Source: Mesobacillus zeae (GTDB lineage Bacteria; Bacillota; Bacilli; Bacillales; Cytobacillaceae). From it: a DNA stretch of 64,000 nt. The translations under genes and the position numbers were made by a program. The notes below the pieces were generated by a model. It saw only the letters and a list, made by a program, of their open reading frames with translations, searched no databases and was not told where the DNA came from. This document shows, piece by piece, positions 26,639 through 37,075 of the stretch. Where the stretch lies: the NCBI RefSeq assembly GCF_003570705.1, contig NZ_QWVT01000024.1, forward strand, positions 186,001 to 250,000, written 5' to 3'. The first letter of the stretch is position 1, and every line of letters begins with the position of its first letter.

Positions 26639-28696
26639 ATGCAGAGAATAATGATTATCGGTGCCGGCAAAGGCGGCTGTCTGATTCTTGAAATGTTGAA
26701 AGAGACGGCCAAGGTAGCTGTCATAATTGATATTGATCCTGAGGCACCAGGCCTGGCTCTTGCTGAAAAATACGGAATTCAAACAGGCGCAGACTGGCGG
26801 ACTTTCAATACTGAGTATTTTGATTTTATTATCGAGGTCACTGGTGATGATAAAGTCTTTCAGGAGTTGAGGGCCGCGCGCGGCCAGGACACGGCTATTA
26901 TACCCGGCGGTGTTGCATTTTTAATGGCGAGCCTTATGGGCGAAAAAGAAGCCTTAATCAAGGCACTGCGAAATGAAACTTACAAACTTGATTTGATATT
27001 CAACTCCACTGGCGACGGTATGATCGTTGTCAACATCGACTCCGAAGTGATCCTTTTTAACAAGGCAGCCGAAAAGATTATCGGCATTCCAAGAAGTGAA
27101 GCAATCGGCAGGAATATTCTTGATGTAATTCCTGCAAGCAGGCTGCCGCTGGTAATAGCTACAGGCAGGACAGAAACGAACCAGGAGCTTGTCCTTGCTG
27201 ATGGTTCCAAAATTATCGCTACCCGTATTCCGATGGTTGACGGAAGCAATCACCTCATAGGCGCTTTCTCGGTGTTCAAGGATATTACTGAAGTAGTTAA
27301 CCTCGCCGAGGAAATCACCAACCTAAACGAAATACAAACATTGCTCCAGGCAATCATCCAGTCAAGTGATGAAGCCGTATCCGTTGTGGACGAGCATGGC
27401 AGGGGAATATTGATCAACAGGGCTTATACTAGAATAACAGGCCTTCCTGAAGAAAAAGTGATCGGGCTGCCGGCTACCACTGATATTTATGAAGGGGAAA
27501 GCATGCATATGAAAGTCCTTCAGACAAGGCGGGCAGTCCGCGGAGCTGCAATGAGGGTCGGTCCCAACAAGAAAGAAGTGATCGTCAATGTCGCTCCCAT
27601 TATCGTTGACGGAAAGCTGAAAGGTAGCGTAGGCATCATACATGATATGTCGGAAATCAAAAGCCTTAACCGGGAGTTGAACCGCGCCAGGCAAATTATT
27701 CGGACGCTCGAGGCCAAATACAGCTTCGAGGATATCATTGGACAATCAGAAGAGATGACCATTGCTGTTGAACAGGCAAAGCTGGGTGCCAAAACACCTG
27801 CTACAATCCTTCTCAGGGGCGAATCGGGCACAGGAAAAGAGTTATTTGCCCATGCCATACATAATGCTAGTGACAGGAAGTACAACAAATTTATCAGGGT
27901 TAACTGTGCTGCGATATCTGAGTCGCTGCTTGAAAGCGAATTGTTTGGGTATGAAGAAGGAGCATTTTCAGGCGCCAAAAGAGGCGGGAAACGGGGTTTC
28001 TTCGAAGAAGCTAACAACGGCAGTATTTTTCTCGATGAAATTGGTGAGCTCCCGCCAAATACGCAGGCAAAGCTCCTTCGCGTACTTCAGGAGCATGAAA
28101 TTCTCCGGGTTGGCGGGACAAAGCCCGTACCAATCAACGTCAGGGTGATTGCGGCTACCAATGTAAACCTTGAAAAAGGGATCGCAAACGGATCTTTCCG
28201 GGAAGATTTATACTACCGGCTGAACCGAATGCCAATCCATATTCCTCCGCTTAGGAGAAGGAAAGAAGATATTCCCTCGCTGTGTGAAAGGCTTATTCAG
28301 AAAATCAATCAGGATTATGGAAGAAACATAGAGGGAGTATCAGCAGATGCTGCAAAAAAATTAATGATGCATGATTGGCCGGGAAATGTAAGGGAACTCG
28401 AAAATGTCCTAAGCAGGGCCATCATCTTCATGAATTATACAGAAACAGCCATTACAGAATCCCGCTTGCCTGACCTTGGAGTGGAAAGCAAGCTTCATCC
28501 TGCAGAGCCTGAAATTCATGAAAGCAGTATGCCTCTTTCGGAACAGCTTGACCTGCATGAGGCTAAAATTATCAGGAAAACACTGCAGAAGTTGAACGGC
28601 AATAAAACTTCGACTGCCAAATCGCTTGGTATTTCGGTGAGGAGTCTGTACTATAAACTTGAAAAATACAACATTGAACTAAATAGCATGCAATAA
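26639..28696 (+). CDS. bkdR: Sigma-54-dependent transcriptional activator BkdR
   Basis: Activator of the SigL-dependent bkd operon in response to branched-chain amino acids or keto acids. 685 residues from ATG 26639 (GGGAGGG upstream). It has an N-terminal Rossmann-like segment ([10 protein letters not shown], about 1-105), two PAS domains (about 115-220 and 235-345), an AAA+ domain with Walker A GESGTGKE, and a C-terminal Fis-type helix-turn-helix ([23 protein letters not shown]). The sigma-54 contact loop reads GAFSGA instead of the more usual GAFTGA, a conservative change probably normal in BkdR. An 11-bp palindrome overlaps its stop codon and may be its binding site. Confidence 0.95.
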   Translation: MQRIMIIGAGKGGCLILEMLKETAKVAVIIDIDPEAPGLALAEKYGIQTGADWRTFNTEYFDFIIEVTGDDKVFQELRAARGQDTAIIPGGVAFLMASLMGEKEALIKALRNETYKLDLIFNSTGDGMIVVNIDSEVILFNKAAEKIIGIPRSEAIGRNILDVIPASRLPLVIATGRTETNQELVLADGSKIIATRIPMVDGSNHLIGAFSVFKDITEVVNLAEEITNLNEIQTLLQAIIQSSDEAVSVVDEHGRGILINRAYTRITGLPEEKVIGLPATTDIYEGESMHMKVLQTRRAVRGAAMRVGPNKKEVIVNVAPIIVDGKLKGSVGIIHDMSEIKSLNRELNRARQIIRTLEAKYSFEDIIGQSEEMTIAVEQAKLGAKTPATILLRGESGTGKELFAHAIHNASDRKYNKFIRVNCAAISESLLESELFGYEEGAFSGAKRGGKRGFFEEANNGSIFLDEIGELPPNTQAKLLRVLQEHEILRVGGTKPVPINVRVIAATNVNLEKGIANGSFREDLYYRLNRMPIHIPPLRRRKEDIPSLCERLIQKINQDYGRNIEGVSADAAKKLMMHDWPGNVRELENVLSRAIIFMNYTETAITESRLPDLGVESKLHPAEPEIHESSMPLSEQLDLHEAKIIRKTLQKLNGNKTSTAKSLGISVRSLYYKLEKYNIELNSMQ

Positions 28697-28708
28697 TTTG
28701 CATGCTAT
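28683..28708. promoter_or_regulatory. Palindrome at the end of bkdR, candidate BkdR enhancer
   Basis: ATAGCATGCAA, TAAT, TTGCATGCTAT: a perfect 11-bp inverted repeat starting 82 bases upstream of the -24 element. There is no T tract, so it does not look like a terminator. Activators of this class bind such palindromes upstream of their promoters. Confidence 0.55.
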
Positions 28709-28738
28709 GCAGATTATTGCAGAATACTTTACGAATAA

Positions 28739-28752
28739 AGTAAACGTTTACA
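28739..28752. promoter_or_regulatory. Candidate cre site (CcpA) upstream of the bkd promoter
   Basis: AGTAAACGTTTACA fits the catabolite-responsive consensus TGWAANCGNTNWCA at 13 of 14 positions. It lies between the enhancer palindrome and the -24/-12 promoter. Confidence 0.6.
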
Positions 28753-28764
28753 AGGCTTTTGCTT

Positions 28765-28780
28765 TGGCACGCTTCTTGCA
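28765..28780 (+). promoter_or_regulatory. SigL (sigma-54) -24/-12 promoter of the bkd operon
   Basis: TGGCAC, five bases, TTGCA: an exact match to the sigma-54 consensus, 52 bases upstream of ptb and directly after the bkdR gene. Confidence 0.92.
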
Positions 28781-28831
28781 ATATTAAGTATATGTATCCG
28801 GCAATTTTAGGAGAAGGGGTTGGGACGTTAC

Positions 28832-29734
28832 ATGAAACTGGAATCACTCATAGAAAAAGCAACCCAAATGAGGAAAAAGAAAGTTGCTGTTGCAGCAGCT
28901 GAAGATGCTGAAGTGCTGGAAGCAGCAGCATCTGCGGCAGAAAAGGGTATGGCAGAGTTCCAGCTGTACGGCGACGAAAGTGAGATCAGCAGGATTCTGA
29001 AAGAAAACCATCCGGAGCTTTCTGAGGGAAACAGGATGAAAATCATCCATACTGACACTAAAGCGAAAGCAGCGGAAGAGGCTGTAAAAGCTGTCAGGTC
29101 TAAAGAAGCGGAAGTCCTGATGAAAGGGAATATCCCGACAGCAGCCCTGCTTAAGGCTGTTCTGAATAAGGAGTATGGTTTGAGGACGGGGAATGTCCTC
29201 TCACATGCAGCTGTCTTTGAAGTTCCCGGTTTTGACCGGCTGATCATCGTGACAGACGCAGCGATGAACATTAATCCCGACCTACAGCAGAAAGCTCAAA
29301 TCATCCAAAATACGGTTGGTGTGGCAAAGGCAGCAGGGATTTCTAATCCAAAAGTTGCACCACTGGCAGCAGTGGAAGTAATCAATCCTGCCATGCAGGC
29401 GACTCTTGATGCGGCCGCCTTGACACAAATGAACCGACGCGGACAGATTAAAGGCTGTATCGTTGACGGTCCCCTCGCACTCGACAATGCTGTATCCGCT
29501 TTGGCGGCTGAGCATAAAGGGGTTGAGGGCGATGTTGCCGGAGCTGCGGATATTCTGCTTGTGCCAGACATTGAAGCAGGAAATATTTTGTACAAATCAC
29601 TGATGTATTTCGCAGGAGCTAAGGTAGGGGCTGTCATCGCAGGAGCGTCTGCACCAATCGTGCTGACGTCCAGGGCTGATTCTGCCGAAAGCAAAGTAAC
29701 CTCGCTTGCACTAGCGCTATGCTCAGCTGAATAA
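28832..29734 (+). CDS. ptb: Phosphate butyryltransferase
   Basis: Converts branched or straight acyl-CoA and phosphate to acyl-phosphate, which Buk turns into acid plus ATP. 300 residues; B. subtilis Ptb has 299. Start at ATG 28832 (product [10 protein letters not shown]); a TTG four codons earlier is too close to the ribosome-binding site. The family segments [25 protein letters not shown] and [16 protein letters not shown] are present. First gene of the bkd operon. Confidence 0.95.
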   Translation: MKLESLIEKATQMRKKKVAVAAAEDAEVLEAAASAAEKGMAEFQLYGDESEISRILKENHPELSEGNRMKIIHTDTKAKAAEEAVKAVRSKEAEVLMKGNIPTAALLKAVLNKEYGLRTGNVLSHAAVFEVPGFDRLIIVTDAAMNINPDLQQKAQIIQNTVGVAKAAGISNPKVAPLAAVEVINPAMQATLDAAALTQMNRRGQIKGCIVDGPLALDNAVSALAAEHKGVEGDVAGAADILLVPDIEAGNILYKSLMYFAGAKVGAVIAGASAPIVLTSRADSAESKVTSLALALCSAE

Positions 29735-29759
29735 AAAACATTTTGGGGAGGAAACAAAC

Positions 29760-30854
29760 ATGGAAATTTTCAAATATCTTGAGAAGTATGATTACGAGCA
29801 GGTAGTATTTTGCCAGGACAAACAATCGGGGCTAAAGGCGATCATCGCCATCCATGATACAACACTGGGACCAGCACTAGGAGGTACCCGCATGTGGACA
29901 TACGCGTCCGAAGAAGCAGCTATTGAAGACGCTCTTCGCCTCGCAAAAGGAATGACATACAAAAACGCTGCAGCAGGACTAAACCTTGGCGGCGGCAAAA
30001 CGGTCATCATCGGAGACCCGCGTAAAGATAAAAATGAGGAGATGTTCCGCGCATTCGGAAGGTACATTCAAGGGCTGAACGGGCGTTACATTACTGCGGA
30101 AGATGTTGGGACAACTGTTGCTGACATGGATTTAATTCATGAAGAAACAGATTATGTTACAGGCATTTCCCCTGCATTTGGATCTTCCGGGAACCCTTCA
30201 CCAGTTACTGCATACGGAGTCTATCGCGGAATGAAGGCAGCCGCGAAAGCAGCATTCGGAACCGACTCCCTTGAAGGAAAAGTAATTGCTGTGCAGGGTG
30301 TGGGCAATGTTGCTTACAATCTTTGCCGCCATCTTCATGAAGAAGGAGCGTCCCTGATTGTTACTGACATTAATAAAGAGGCTGTGCAGCGTGCGGTAGA
30401 AGACTTCGGGGCAAAAGCAGTCGATCCTAATGAAATCTACAGCGTAGAATGCGATATTTATGCACCTTGCGCACTTGGTGCGGTCATCAATGATGACACG
30501 ATTCCACAAATCAAAGCAAAAGTGATTGCCGGTGCAGCTAACAACCAGCTGAAAGAAACAACTCATGGAGACCAAATCCATGAAATGGGCATCGTCTATG
30601 CGCCTGACTATGTTATCAACGCTGGCGGAGTCATCAATGTTGCAGACGAGCTTTATGGATACAACCGTGAGCGCGCGCTGAAAAAAGTGGAGCTAATTTA
30701 TGCAAACATTGAGAAAGTCATTGAAATTGCCAAGCGTGACGGCATTCCTACTTACAAGGCAGCTGACCGTATGGTTGAGGAGCGTATCGAAAGAATGCAC
30801 AATTCTCGCAGCCAGTTCCTTCAAAACGGACACCATATTTTAAGCAGACGTTAA
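29760..30854 (+). CDS. bcd: Leucine dehydrogenase
   Basis: NAD-dependent deamination of leucine, valine and isoleucine to the keto acids used by the Bkd complex. 364 residues, standard for the family. The catalytic lysine region GGTRMW...[20 protein letters not shown] and the NAD fold [17 protein letters not shown] are visible. GGGGAGGAAAC precedes the ATG. Confidence 0.96.
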   Translation: MEIFKYLEKYDYEQVVFCQDKQSGLKAIIAIHDTTLGPALGGTRMWTYASEEAAIEDALRLAKGMTYKNAAAGLNLGGGKTVIIGDPRKDKNEEMFRAFGRYIQGLNGRYITAEDVGTTVADMDLIHEETDYVTGISPAFGSSGNPSPVTAYGVYRGMKAAAKAAFGTDSLEGKVIAVQGVGNVAYNLCRHLHEEGASLIVTDINKEAVQRAVEDFGAKAVDPNEIYSVECDIYAPCALGAVINDDTIPQIKAKVIAGAANNQLKETTHGDQIHEMGIVYAPDYVINAGGVINVADELYGYNRERALKKVELIYANIEKVIEIAKRDGIPTYKAADRMVEERIERMHNSRSQFLQNGHHILSRR

Positions 30855-30865
30855 TTTTTACATCT

Positions 30866-30903
30866 GGAGCGCTGAATGACTTATTCGGCGCCCCTGCTTT
30901 TTC
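30866..30903 (+). terminator. Hairpin with T tract inside the bkd operon (bcd-buk gap)
   Basis: GGAGCGCTGAAT pairs with ATTCGGCGCCCC (one mismatch) around GACTT, followed by TGCTTTTT. It may be a partial terminator that lowers expression of buk and the downstream genes relative to ptb-bcd. Confidence 0.6.
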
Positions 30904-30967
30904 AATAGAAGATTAGTTAAGTAGAAGTTATATTGGAGTTTTTTACAATTAACTGGAGGTTGGGCCT

Positions 30968-32056
30968 TTGCAGCAAACGGAATATCGGATTTTAGTAATC
31001 AATCCAGGGTCGACATCTACCAAGATTGGAGTATTTGACAACGAATTTTCTGTTTTCGAAAAAACGATCAGGCACGATGCCGGTACAATCAATTCATATG
31101 AAAAAATTATTGACCAATACGAGTTCCGCAAAAAGACCATTCTTGAAACCCTCGATGAAGAAGGCATCAATATATCCAGGCTTAGCGCAGTGTGTGGCCG
31201 CGGCGGACTTTTGCATCCGATAGAAGGCGGAACATACGATGTCAACGCAAACATGCTCGATGACTTGCAGGCAGGCTTTGCCGGGCAGCATGCTTCCAAC
31301 CTTGGTGGTATACTGGCCTATGAAATTGCAGCAGGCCTTAATATACCAGCATTTATCGTTGATCCTGTTGTTGTGGATGAGCTTGAGCCGATTGCCCGCA
31401 TATCAGGCTTTTCCCTGATCGAAAGAAAAAGTATTTTCCACGCTTTAAACCAAAAGGCTGTTGCACGGAGGGTTTCAAAGGAACTCGGCAAAAAATATGA
31501 AGAACTGAATCTGATTGTTGCGCACCTTGGCGGAGGGATTACTGTTGGGGCCCACAGGAAGGGAAGAGTCGTTGACGTAAACAATGGACTGCATGGCGAT
31601 GGTCCTTTCAGCCCTGAACGTGCAGGCACTGTACCAGCAGGCGACCTTGTCGGCCTATGTTATTCCGGAGAATATTATCGTGATGAAATTATGAAGAAAC
31701 TTGTCGGCAAGGGAGGCCTTGTTGGCTACCTTGGTACAAACGATGCAATCCAAGTGGAACAAATGATTGAAAACGGGGATGAGAAAGCGAGTCTTGTCTA
31801 TTCAGCAATGGCTTACCAGACCGCTAAAGAAATCAGTTCCTCCAGTGCTGTCCTGTTCGGGAAAGTGGATGCCATTATCCTTACAGGCGGCCTAGCTTAT
31901 GGAAAAGGTTTTGTTAACGATATCTCGGAAAGAGTGAACTGGATAGCGGATGTCATCGTCCACCCGGGGGAAAATGAATTACAGGCACTTGCGGAAGGAA
32001 GCTTACGGGTTTTGCGTGGGGAAGAAGAAGTGAAAATATACCCTGGGAAAAACTGA
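30968..32056 (+). CDS. buk: Butyrate kinase
   Basis: Makes ATP and butyrate or branched-chain acid from acyl-phosphate. 362 residues with the acetate-kinase-type fold: [10 protein letters not shown] at the N-terminus, [12 protein letters not shown] and the ILTGGLAYG segment. TTG start behind GGAGGTTGGGCC. Acts after Ptb. Confidence 0.95.
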   Translation: MQQTEYRILVINPGSTSTKIGVFDNEFSVFEKTIRHDAGTINSYEKIIDQYEFRKKTILETLDEEGINISRLSAVCGRGGLLHPIEGGTYDVNANMLDDLQAGFAGQHASNLGGILAYEIAAGLNIPAFIVDPVVVDELEPIARISGFSLIERKSIFHALNQKAVARRVSKELGKKYEELNLIVAHLGGGITVGAHRKGRVVDVNNGLHGDGPFSPERAGTVPAGDLVGLCYSGEYYRDEIMKKLVGKGGLVGYLGTNDAIQVEQMIENGDEKASLVYSAMAYQTAKEISSSSAVLFGKVDAIILTGGLAYGKGFVNDISERVNWIADVIVHPGENELQALAEGSLRVLRGEEEVKIYPGKN

Positions 32057-32084
32057 TCTGCAATTTATTTGAGGAGGAAGCATC

Positions 32085-33506
32085 ATGGCTCAGGAATATG
32101 ATTTGGTGGTCCTTGGCGGCGGCACAGGGGGATATGTTGCAGCCATTCGAGCTTCACAGCTTGGTTTAAAAACAGCGATCGTTGAAAAAGGAAAACTGGG
32201 AGGAACCTGCCTCCATAAAGGATGCATTCCGAGCAAGGCGCTTTTAAGGAGTGCGGAAGTATACGCTACTGCTAAACGCGGCGAGGAATTTGGCGTTGTA
32301 ACAGGAGAAGTTGGCCTCGATTTTTCCAAGGTTCAGCAGCGGAAGGAAAAAATCGTCGATCAGCTCCACAAAGGCGTACAGCATTTAATGAAGCAAGGGA
32401 AAATCGATGTTTATGAAGGCTTGGGCAGAATACTGGGACCTTCCATCTTTTCGCCAATGCCTGGCACTATCTCTGTTGAAATGAACAATGGAAGCGATAA
32501 TGAAATGCTCATTCCTAAGAATGTCGTGTTAGCCACGGGATCAAGGCCAAGATCATTGCCTGGACTGGAAATTGATGGAGAATTTGTGATGACATCAGAC
32601 GAGGCATTACAGATGGAGGCACTGCCAAAATCAATCATCATTGTCGGTGGCGGGGTTATTGGAATCGAATGGGCCTCCATGCTGTCGGATTTCGGCACAG
32701 AAGTCACAGTAATCGAATACGCAGACAGAATCATTCCGACTGAAGATAAGGAAATCTCCCGTGAAATGCAGCGCCTTATGAAGAAAAAAGGCGTTAAAAT
32801 CATCACCGGTGCAAAGGTGCTCCCGGAAACCCTTAAAAAGGGTGAAGTTGCAGCCATAAGTGCTGAGGTAAAGGGAGAACAAAAAGAATTCCAAGCTGAG
32901 AAAATACTTGTTTCTGTAGGACGTCAGGCAAATGTAGAAGGAATCGGCATTGAAAACACAGAAATTCAAACAGAAAAAGGCTATATAGTAACAAATGAAT
33001 ACTTCCAGACAAAAGAATCCCACATTTATGCGATTGGCGACTGCATCGGGGGCTTGCAGCTTGCGCATGTTGCCTCACACGAAGGGATTTCTGCTGTTGA
33101 GCATATTGCAGGAAAAGACGTTTTACCGATGGATTACACGCTTGTATCGAAGTGTATCTACAGTTCGCCTGAAGCTGCGAGTGTAGGCCTCACTGAAGAT
33201 GAAGCCAAGGAAAAAGGCTTTGAGGTTAAAACAGGCAAATTTTCGTTCCGTGCAATCGGAAAAGCGCTTGTTTACGGTGAATCAGATGGTTTTGTCAAAA
33301 TCATTGCCGATAAGGATACTAATGATGTTCTCGGCGTCCATATGATCGGCCCGCATGTTACGGATATGATTTCAGAAGCGGGATTGGCGAAGGTGCTTGA
33401 TGCAACCCCTTGGGAGATTGCCCACACCATCCATCCGCACCCGACCCTGTCCGAAGCAATCGGGGAAGCTGCCTTGGCAGTCGATGGACTCGCAATCCAT
33501 TCATGA
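32085..33506 (+). CDS. lpdV: Dihydrolipoyl dehydrogenase E3 of the branched-chain keto acid complex
   Basis: FAD enzyme that reoxidises the lipoyl group of BkdB with NAD. 473 residues. The FAD motif VVLGGGTGGYVAAIRA is at the N-terminus, the redox-active disulfide GGTCLHKGCIPSK near residues 40-52, the NAD fold IIVGGGVIGIEWA centrally, and the HPHPTLSE active-site His-Glu near the C-terminus. Confidence 0.96.
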   Translation: MAQEYDLVVLGGGTGGYVAAIRASQLGLKTAIVEKGKLGGTCLHKGCIPSKALLRSAEVYATAKRGEEFGVVTGEVGLDFSKVQQRKEKIVDQLHKGVQHLMKQGKIDVYEGLGRILGPSIFSPMPGTISVEMNNGSDNEMLIPKNVVLATGSRPRSLPGLEIDGEFVMTSDEALQMEALPKSIIIVGGGVIGIEWASMLSDFGTEVTVIEYADRIIPTEDKEISREMQRLMKKKGVKIITGAKVLPETLKKGEVAAISAEVKGEQKEFQAEKILVSVGRQANVEGIGIENTEIQTEKGYIVTNEYFQTKESHIYAIGDCIGGLQLAHVASHEGISAVEHIAGKDVLPMDYTLVSKCIYSSPEAASVGLTEDEAKEKGFEVKTGKFSFRAIGKALVYGESDGFVKIIADKDTNDVLGVHMIGPHVTDMISEAGLAKVLDATPWEIAHTIHPHPTLSEAIGEAALAVDGLAIHS

Positions 33507-33550
33507 TGATAACAGAAGTAAGCCAAACATGTTAACGGGAGGTAAAAAGA

Positions 33551-34546
33551 ATGGCAGATAACCGCCACGCTAAGCTTGGCCTGAGTGATGACCAAGTCCT
33601 AGAAATTTATGAAACAATGCTCCGCGCCCGCAGGATTGATGAGCGCATGTGGCTCTTGAACCGTGCAGGGAAAATTCCTTTCGTCATTTCATGCCAAGGC
33701 CAGGAAGCAGCACAGGTTGGAGCAGCTTATGCTCTCGATAAGGAAAAAGATTATGTTCTTCCATATTACCGCGATATGGGTGTCGTCCTTTCATTCGGCA
33801 TGACCGCGCGCGAGTTGATGCTGTCTGCTTTTGCAAAAGCGGAAGATCCGAACTCCGGCGGCCGGCAAATGCCAGGCCACTTTGGTCAGAAGAAGAATCG
33901 GATTGTCACAGGCTCTTCCCCTGTTACAACCCAGGTTCCTCATGCAGTCGGCATTGCGCTGGCAGGCCGTATGGACGGCAAAGATCTTGTGACCTTCACA
34001 ACATTCGGTGAAGGATCATCCAACCAGGGCGACTTCCACGAAGGAGCCAACTTTGCAGGTGTCCATAAGCTTCCAGTCATTTTTATGTGTGAGAACAATA
34101 AATATGCGATTTCTGTTCCAATTGAGAAGCAGCTGGCCTGCGAAAATGTTTCAGACCGAGCTGTCGGCTACGGTATGCCAGGTGTAACAATTGATGGAAA
34201 TGACCCTCTAGAAGTTTACAGGGCTGTAAAGGAAGCAGCAGAAAGAGGAAGACGCGGAGAAGGCCCGACGTTGATTGAGGCTGTTTCCTACCGCTTAACG
34301 CCGCATTCATCGGATGACGATGACCGTAGCTACCGCGCACCTGATGAAGTGGCACAGGCGAAAACAAAAGATCCAATCATTACATTTGGCGCATACCTGA
34401 AAGAAACAGGGGTCATGGATGATGCCAAGGAAAAAGAGATTAATGACCGAGTGATGGAAGAAGTAAATGATGCAACTGATTACGCGGAAAACGCACCGTA
34501 CGCTGATGCGGAGCACGCGCTAAAATACGTATATGCTGAAAAGTAA
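33551..34546 (+). CDS. bkdAA: Branched-chain keto acid dehydrogenase E1 alpha
   Basis: Thiamine-diphosphate-dependent decarboxylase subunit. 331 residues. The ThDP motif begins with FGEGSSNQGDFHEG and ends near ENNKYAIS. The phosphorylation-loop-like YRLTPHSSDDDDRSYR segment is typical of E1 alpha. Twelve bases separate it from bkdAB. Confidence 0.96.
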   Translation: MADNRHAKLGLSDDQVLEIYETMLRARRIDERMWLLNRAGKIPFVISCQGQEAAQVGAAYALDKEKDYVLPYYRDMGVVLSFGMTARELMLSAFAKAEDPNSGGRQMPGHFGQKKNRIVTGSSPVTTQVPHAVGIALAGRMDGKDLVTFTTFGEGSSNQGDFHEGANFAGVHKLPVIFMCENNKYAISVPIEKQLACENVSDRAVGYGMPGVTIDGNDPLEVYRAVKEAAERGRRGEGPTLIEAVSYRLTPHSSDDDDRSYRAPDEVAQAKTKDPIITFGAYLKETGVMDDAKEKEINDRVMEEVNDATDYAENAPYADAEHALKYVYAEK

Positions 34547-34558
34547 GGGGGAACGGAC

Positions 34559-35542
34559 ATGGCGGTAATTTCTTATATAGATGCGGTGACAATGGCGATC
34601 CGCGAGGAAATGGAAAGAGATCCGAGAGTGTTTGTCCTCGGTGAAGATGTAGGGCGAAAAGGCGGGGTTTTCAAAGCGACCCACGGATTATATGAAAAAT
34701 TTGGCGAGGACCGTGTCATTGACACTCCGCTTGCTGAATCTGCTATTGCTGGTGTTGGCATCGGTGCTGCAATGTATGGAATGCGTCCGATTGCAGAAAT
34801 GCAGTTTGCTGATTTCATCATGCCTGCAGTCAATCAAATCGTTTCTGAAGCTGCAAAAATCAGGTATCGTTCCAACAACGACTGGAATTGTCCAATGGTC
34901 ATCCGGGCACCTTACGGCGGCGGAGTCCATGGTGCTCTTTACCACTCACAGTCTGTTGAGGCAGTGTTCGCAAACCAGCCAGGTCTAAAAATCGTCATGC
35001 CTTCGACTCCGTATGATGTCAAAGGGCTTCTCAAAGCAGCAATTCGTGATGAAGATCCGGTTTTATTCTTTGAACACAAACGTGCTTATCGTCTCATCAA
35101 AGGCGAGGTTCCTGATGACGATTACGTACTTCCAATAGGAAAAGCCGATGTAAAGCGGGAAGGTGAAGACATCACTGTCATTACATACGGCCTTTGTGTC
35201 CATTTCGCCCTCCAGGCGGCTGAAAGGCTTGCAAAGGACGGGATTTCCGCCCATATTCTGGATCTTCGGACAGTTTATCCTCTTGACAAAGAAGCAATTA
35301 TCGAAGCAGCATCTAAGACAGGAAAGGTCCTGCTTCTTACTGAAGACAACAAAGAAGGAAGCATCATGGGAGAAGTGGCTGCCATCATTGCTGAAAACTG
35401 CCTCTTTGATCTTGACGCACCAATCAAGCGCCTTGCAGGCCCTGATATTCCGGCTATGCCGTATGCGCCGACGATGGAAAAATTCTTTATGGTCAACCCG
35501 GACAAAGTGGAAAAGGAAATGCGGGAGCTTGCAGAGTATTAA
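34559..35542 (+). CDS. bkdAB: Branched-chain keto acid dehydrogenase E1 beta
   Basis: Partner of BkdAA; 327 residues. Contains VLGEDVGRKGGVFKAT, DTPLAESAIAGVGIGAA and the APYGGGVHGALYHSQS segment characteristic of E1 beta proteins. GGGGGAACGG precedes the ATG. Confidence 0.96.
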   Translation: MAVISYIDAVTMAIREEMERDPRVFVLGEDVGRKGGVFKATHGLYEKFGEDRVIDTPLAESAIAGVGIGAAMYGMRPIAEMQFADFIMPAVNQIVSEAAKIRYRSNNDWNCPMVIRAPYGGGVHGALYHSQSVEAVFANQPGLKIVMPSTPYDVKGLLKAAIRDEDPVLFFEHKRAYRLIKGEVPDDDYVLPIGKADVKREGEDITVITYGLCVHFALQAAERLAKDGISAHILDLRTVYPLDKEAIIEAASKTGKVLLLTEDNKEGSIMGEVAAIIAENCLFDLDAPIKRLAGPDIPAMPYAPTMEKFFMVNPDKVEKEMRELAEY

Positions 35543-35596
35543 AATTTGAAAATATGAGCATGAAAGCGGGATAACAGGAGAAGGAGGGTCCATACA

Positions 35597-36925
35597 TTGG
35601 CACTACAACAAATTACCATGCCCCAGCTTGGTGAAAGTGTTACAGAGGGCACAATCAGTAAATGGCTCGTATCCCCGGGGGATAAAGTCAATAAATACGA
35701 TCCGTTGGCAGAAGTAATGACCGATAAAGTAAATGCGGAGGTACCGTCTTCCTTTTCAGGCACCATTAAGGAACTGATTGCGAATGAGGGTAACACGCTT
35801 GCTGTTGGAGAAGTCATTTTAACAATCGAAACAGAAGGCGGACAACAAGAAGCATTTGCTGGAGAACAGGCGAAATCAGAAGAGCCTTCAGAGAAGAAGG
35901 ATGTAAAAGTTCCTTCCGAAGCTGCCGGGCTTGGAGCCAGCAGCGCACCGTCCCCTGCAAAAGAAAGAGGAAAAGGGAGGTATTCACCAGCAGTCCTAAA
36001 GCTTTCCCAGGAACACGGGATCGACCTGTCCCTTGTTTCAGGTAGTGGAGCGGAAGGTCGGATAACACGTAAAGATTTGCAGAAAATCATTGAGTCTGGA
36101 AACATTCCGCAAGCAGCTCCTGCTCCGCAAGTGTCTGAAGAACCTAAAGCAGCAGCGACAGAACAGGCAGCACGGCAAGCAGCTCCATCACCGTCGCCGT
36201 CCCCTGCTGTCCAGGCTTCGGCAGGCGATATCGAAATCCCTGTTACCGGAATCAGGAAAGCAATTGCTGCCAATATGCTTCGGAGCAAGCACGAAGCTCC
36301 GCATGCATGGACAATGGTAGAGGTAGATGCGACAAATCTTGTGGAATATAGAAACAGCCTGAAGGGAGAATTTAAAAAGAAAGAAGGCTTCAATCTTACT
36401 TTCTTCGCTTTCTTCGTAAAAGCTGTAGCCCAGGCCCTTAAAGAATTCCCTGAAATCAACAGCATGTGGGCAGGCGACAAGATCATCCAGAAAAAAGATA
36501 TCAATATTTCCATTGCGGTAGCTACGGATGATGCGTTATTTGTTCCGGTCATCAAGCAGGCTGATGAAAAAACAATCAAAGGCATTGCCCGCGAAATTAC
36601 CGATCTTGCCGGCAAAGTCCGTACCGGAAAGCTGCGTTCAGAAGATATGCAAGGCGGCACATTCACTGTCAACAATACTGGTTCCTTCGGGTCGGTACAA
36701 TCTATGGGAATCATTAATTATCCTCAGGCCGCCATTCTTCAGGTTGAGTCCATTGTGAAACGCCCTGTAGTGATGGATAACGGTATGATTGCCGTAAGGG
36801 ATATGGTAAACCTTTGCCTCTCCCTTGACCACAGAGTACTTGATGGCCTCGTTTGCGGCCGTTTCCTGAAAAGGATCAAAGAGATTGTGGAGAACATCTC
36901 AAAAGAAAGCACTTCGATTTATTAA
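35597..36925 (+). CDS. bkdB: Branched-chain keto acid dehydrogenase E2 (lipoamide acyltransferase)
   Basis: Core of the complex; transfers the acyl group to CoA. 442 residues. A lipoyl domain (about 1-80; lipoyl lysine in VMTDKVNAEV), a peripheral subunit-binding domain (about 128-165; SPAVLKLSQEHGIDL), an Ala/Pro linker and the catalytic domain with LSLDHRVLDG near the C-terminus. TTG start behind AAGGAGG. Last gene of the operon. Confidence 0.96.
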   Translation: MALQQITMPQLGESVTEGTISKWLVSPGDKVNKYDPLAEVMTDKVNAEVPSSFSGTIKELIANEGNTLAVGEVILTIETEGGQQEAFAGEQAKSEEPSEKKDVKVPSEAAGLGASSAPSPAKERGKGRYSPAVLKLSQEHGIDLSLVSGSGAEGRITRKDLQKIIESGNIPQAAPAPQVSEEPKAAATEQAARQAAPSPSPSPAVQASAGDIEIPVTGIRKAIAANMLRSKHEAPHAWTMVEVDATNLVEYRNSLKGEFKKKEGFNLTFFAFFVKAVAQALKEFPEINSMWAGDKIIQKKDINISIAVATDDALFVPVIKQADEKTIKGIAREITDLAGKVRTGKLRSEDMQGGTFTVNNTGSFGSVQSMGIINYPQAAILQVESIVKRPVVMDNGMIAVRDMVNLCLSLDHRVLDGLVCGRFLKRIKEIVENISKESTSIY

Positions 36926-36977
36926 AAGAGAACCGGGCCGTTGTACCAAGGTGCAGCGGCTTGATTTCTCTTTTTTT
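36924..36977 (+). terminator. Terminator of the bkd operon
   Basis: AAAAGAGAA...TTTCTCTTTTTTT with an inner GCCG-TG-ACC / GGTGCAGCGGC stem, directly after bkdB. Confidence 0.8.
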
Positions 36978-36994
36978 GAACGGATTGGCGCCCG

Positions 36995-37023
36995 TTGCCA
37001 GTTTTCCGCTATTGTACTAAAAT
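36995..37023 (+). promoter_or_regulatory. Candidate SigA promoter of mutAB-meaB
   Basis: TTGCCA (36995-37000), a 17-bp spacer and TAAAAT (37018-37023), 52 bases upstream of mutA. The short leader leaves no room for a cobalamin riboswitch. Confidence 0.6.
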
Positions 37024-37075
37024 AAAGATGGTCGGAAAAATTTGAATTTTAATGCAATTTGTTGAGGGGAGGGGA

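Noticed and set aside
27956-27975. GAFSGA in BkdR as a loss-of-function change
   Set aside because: Thr to Ser in the sigma-54 contact loop is conservative, the rest of the activator is intact, and the target promoter is perfect, so it is probably the normal form in this family.
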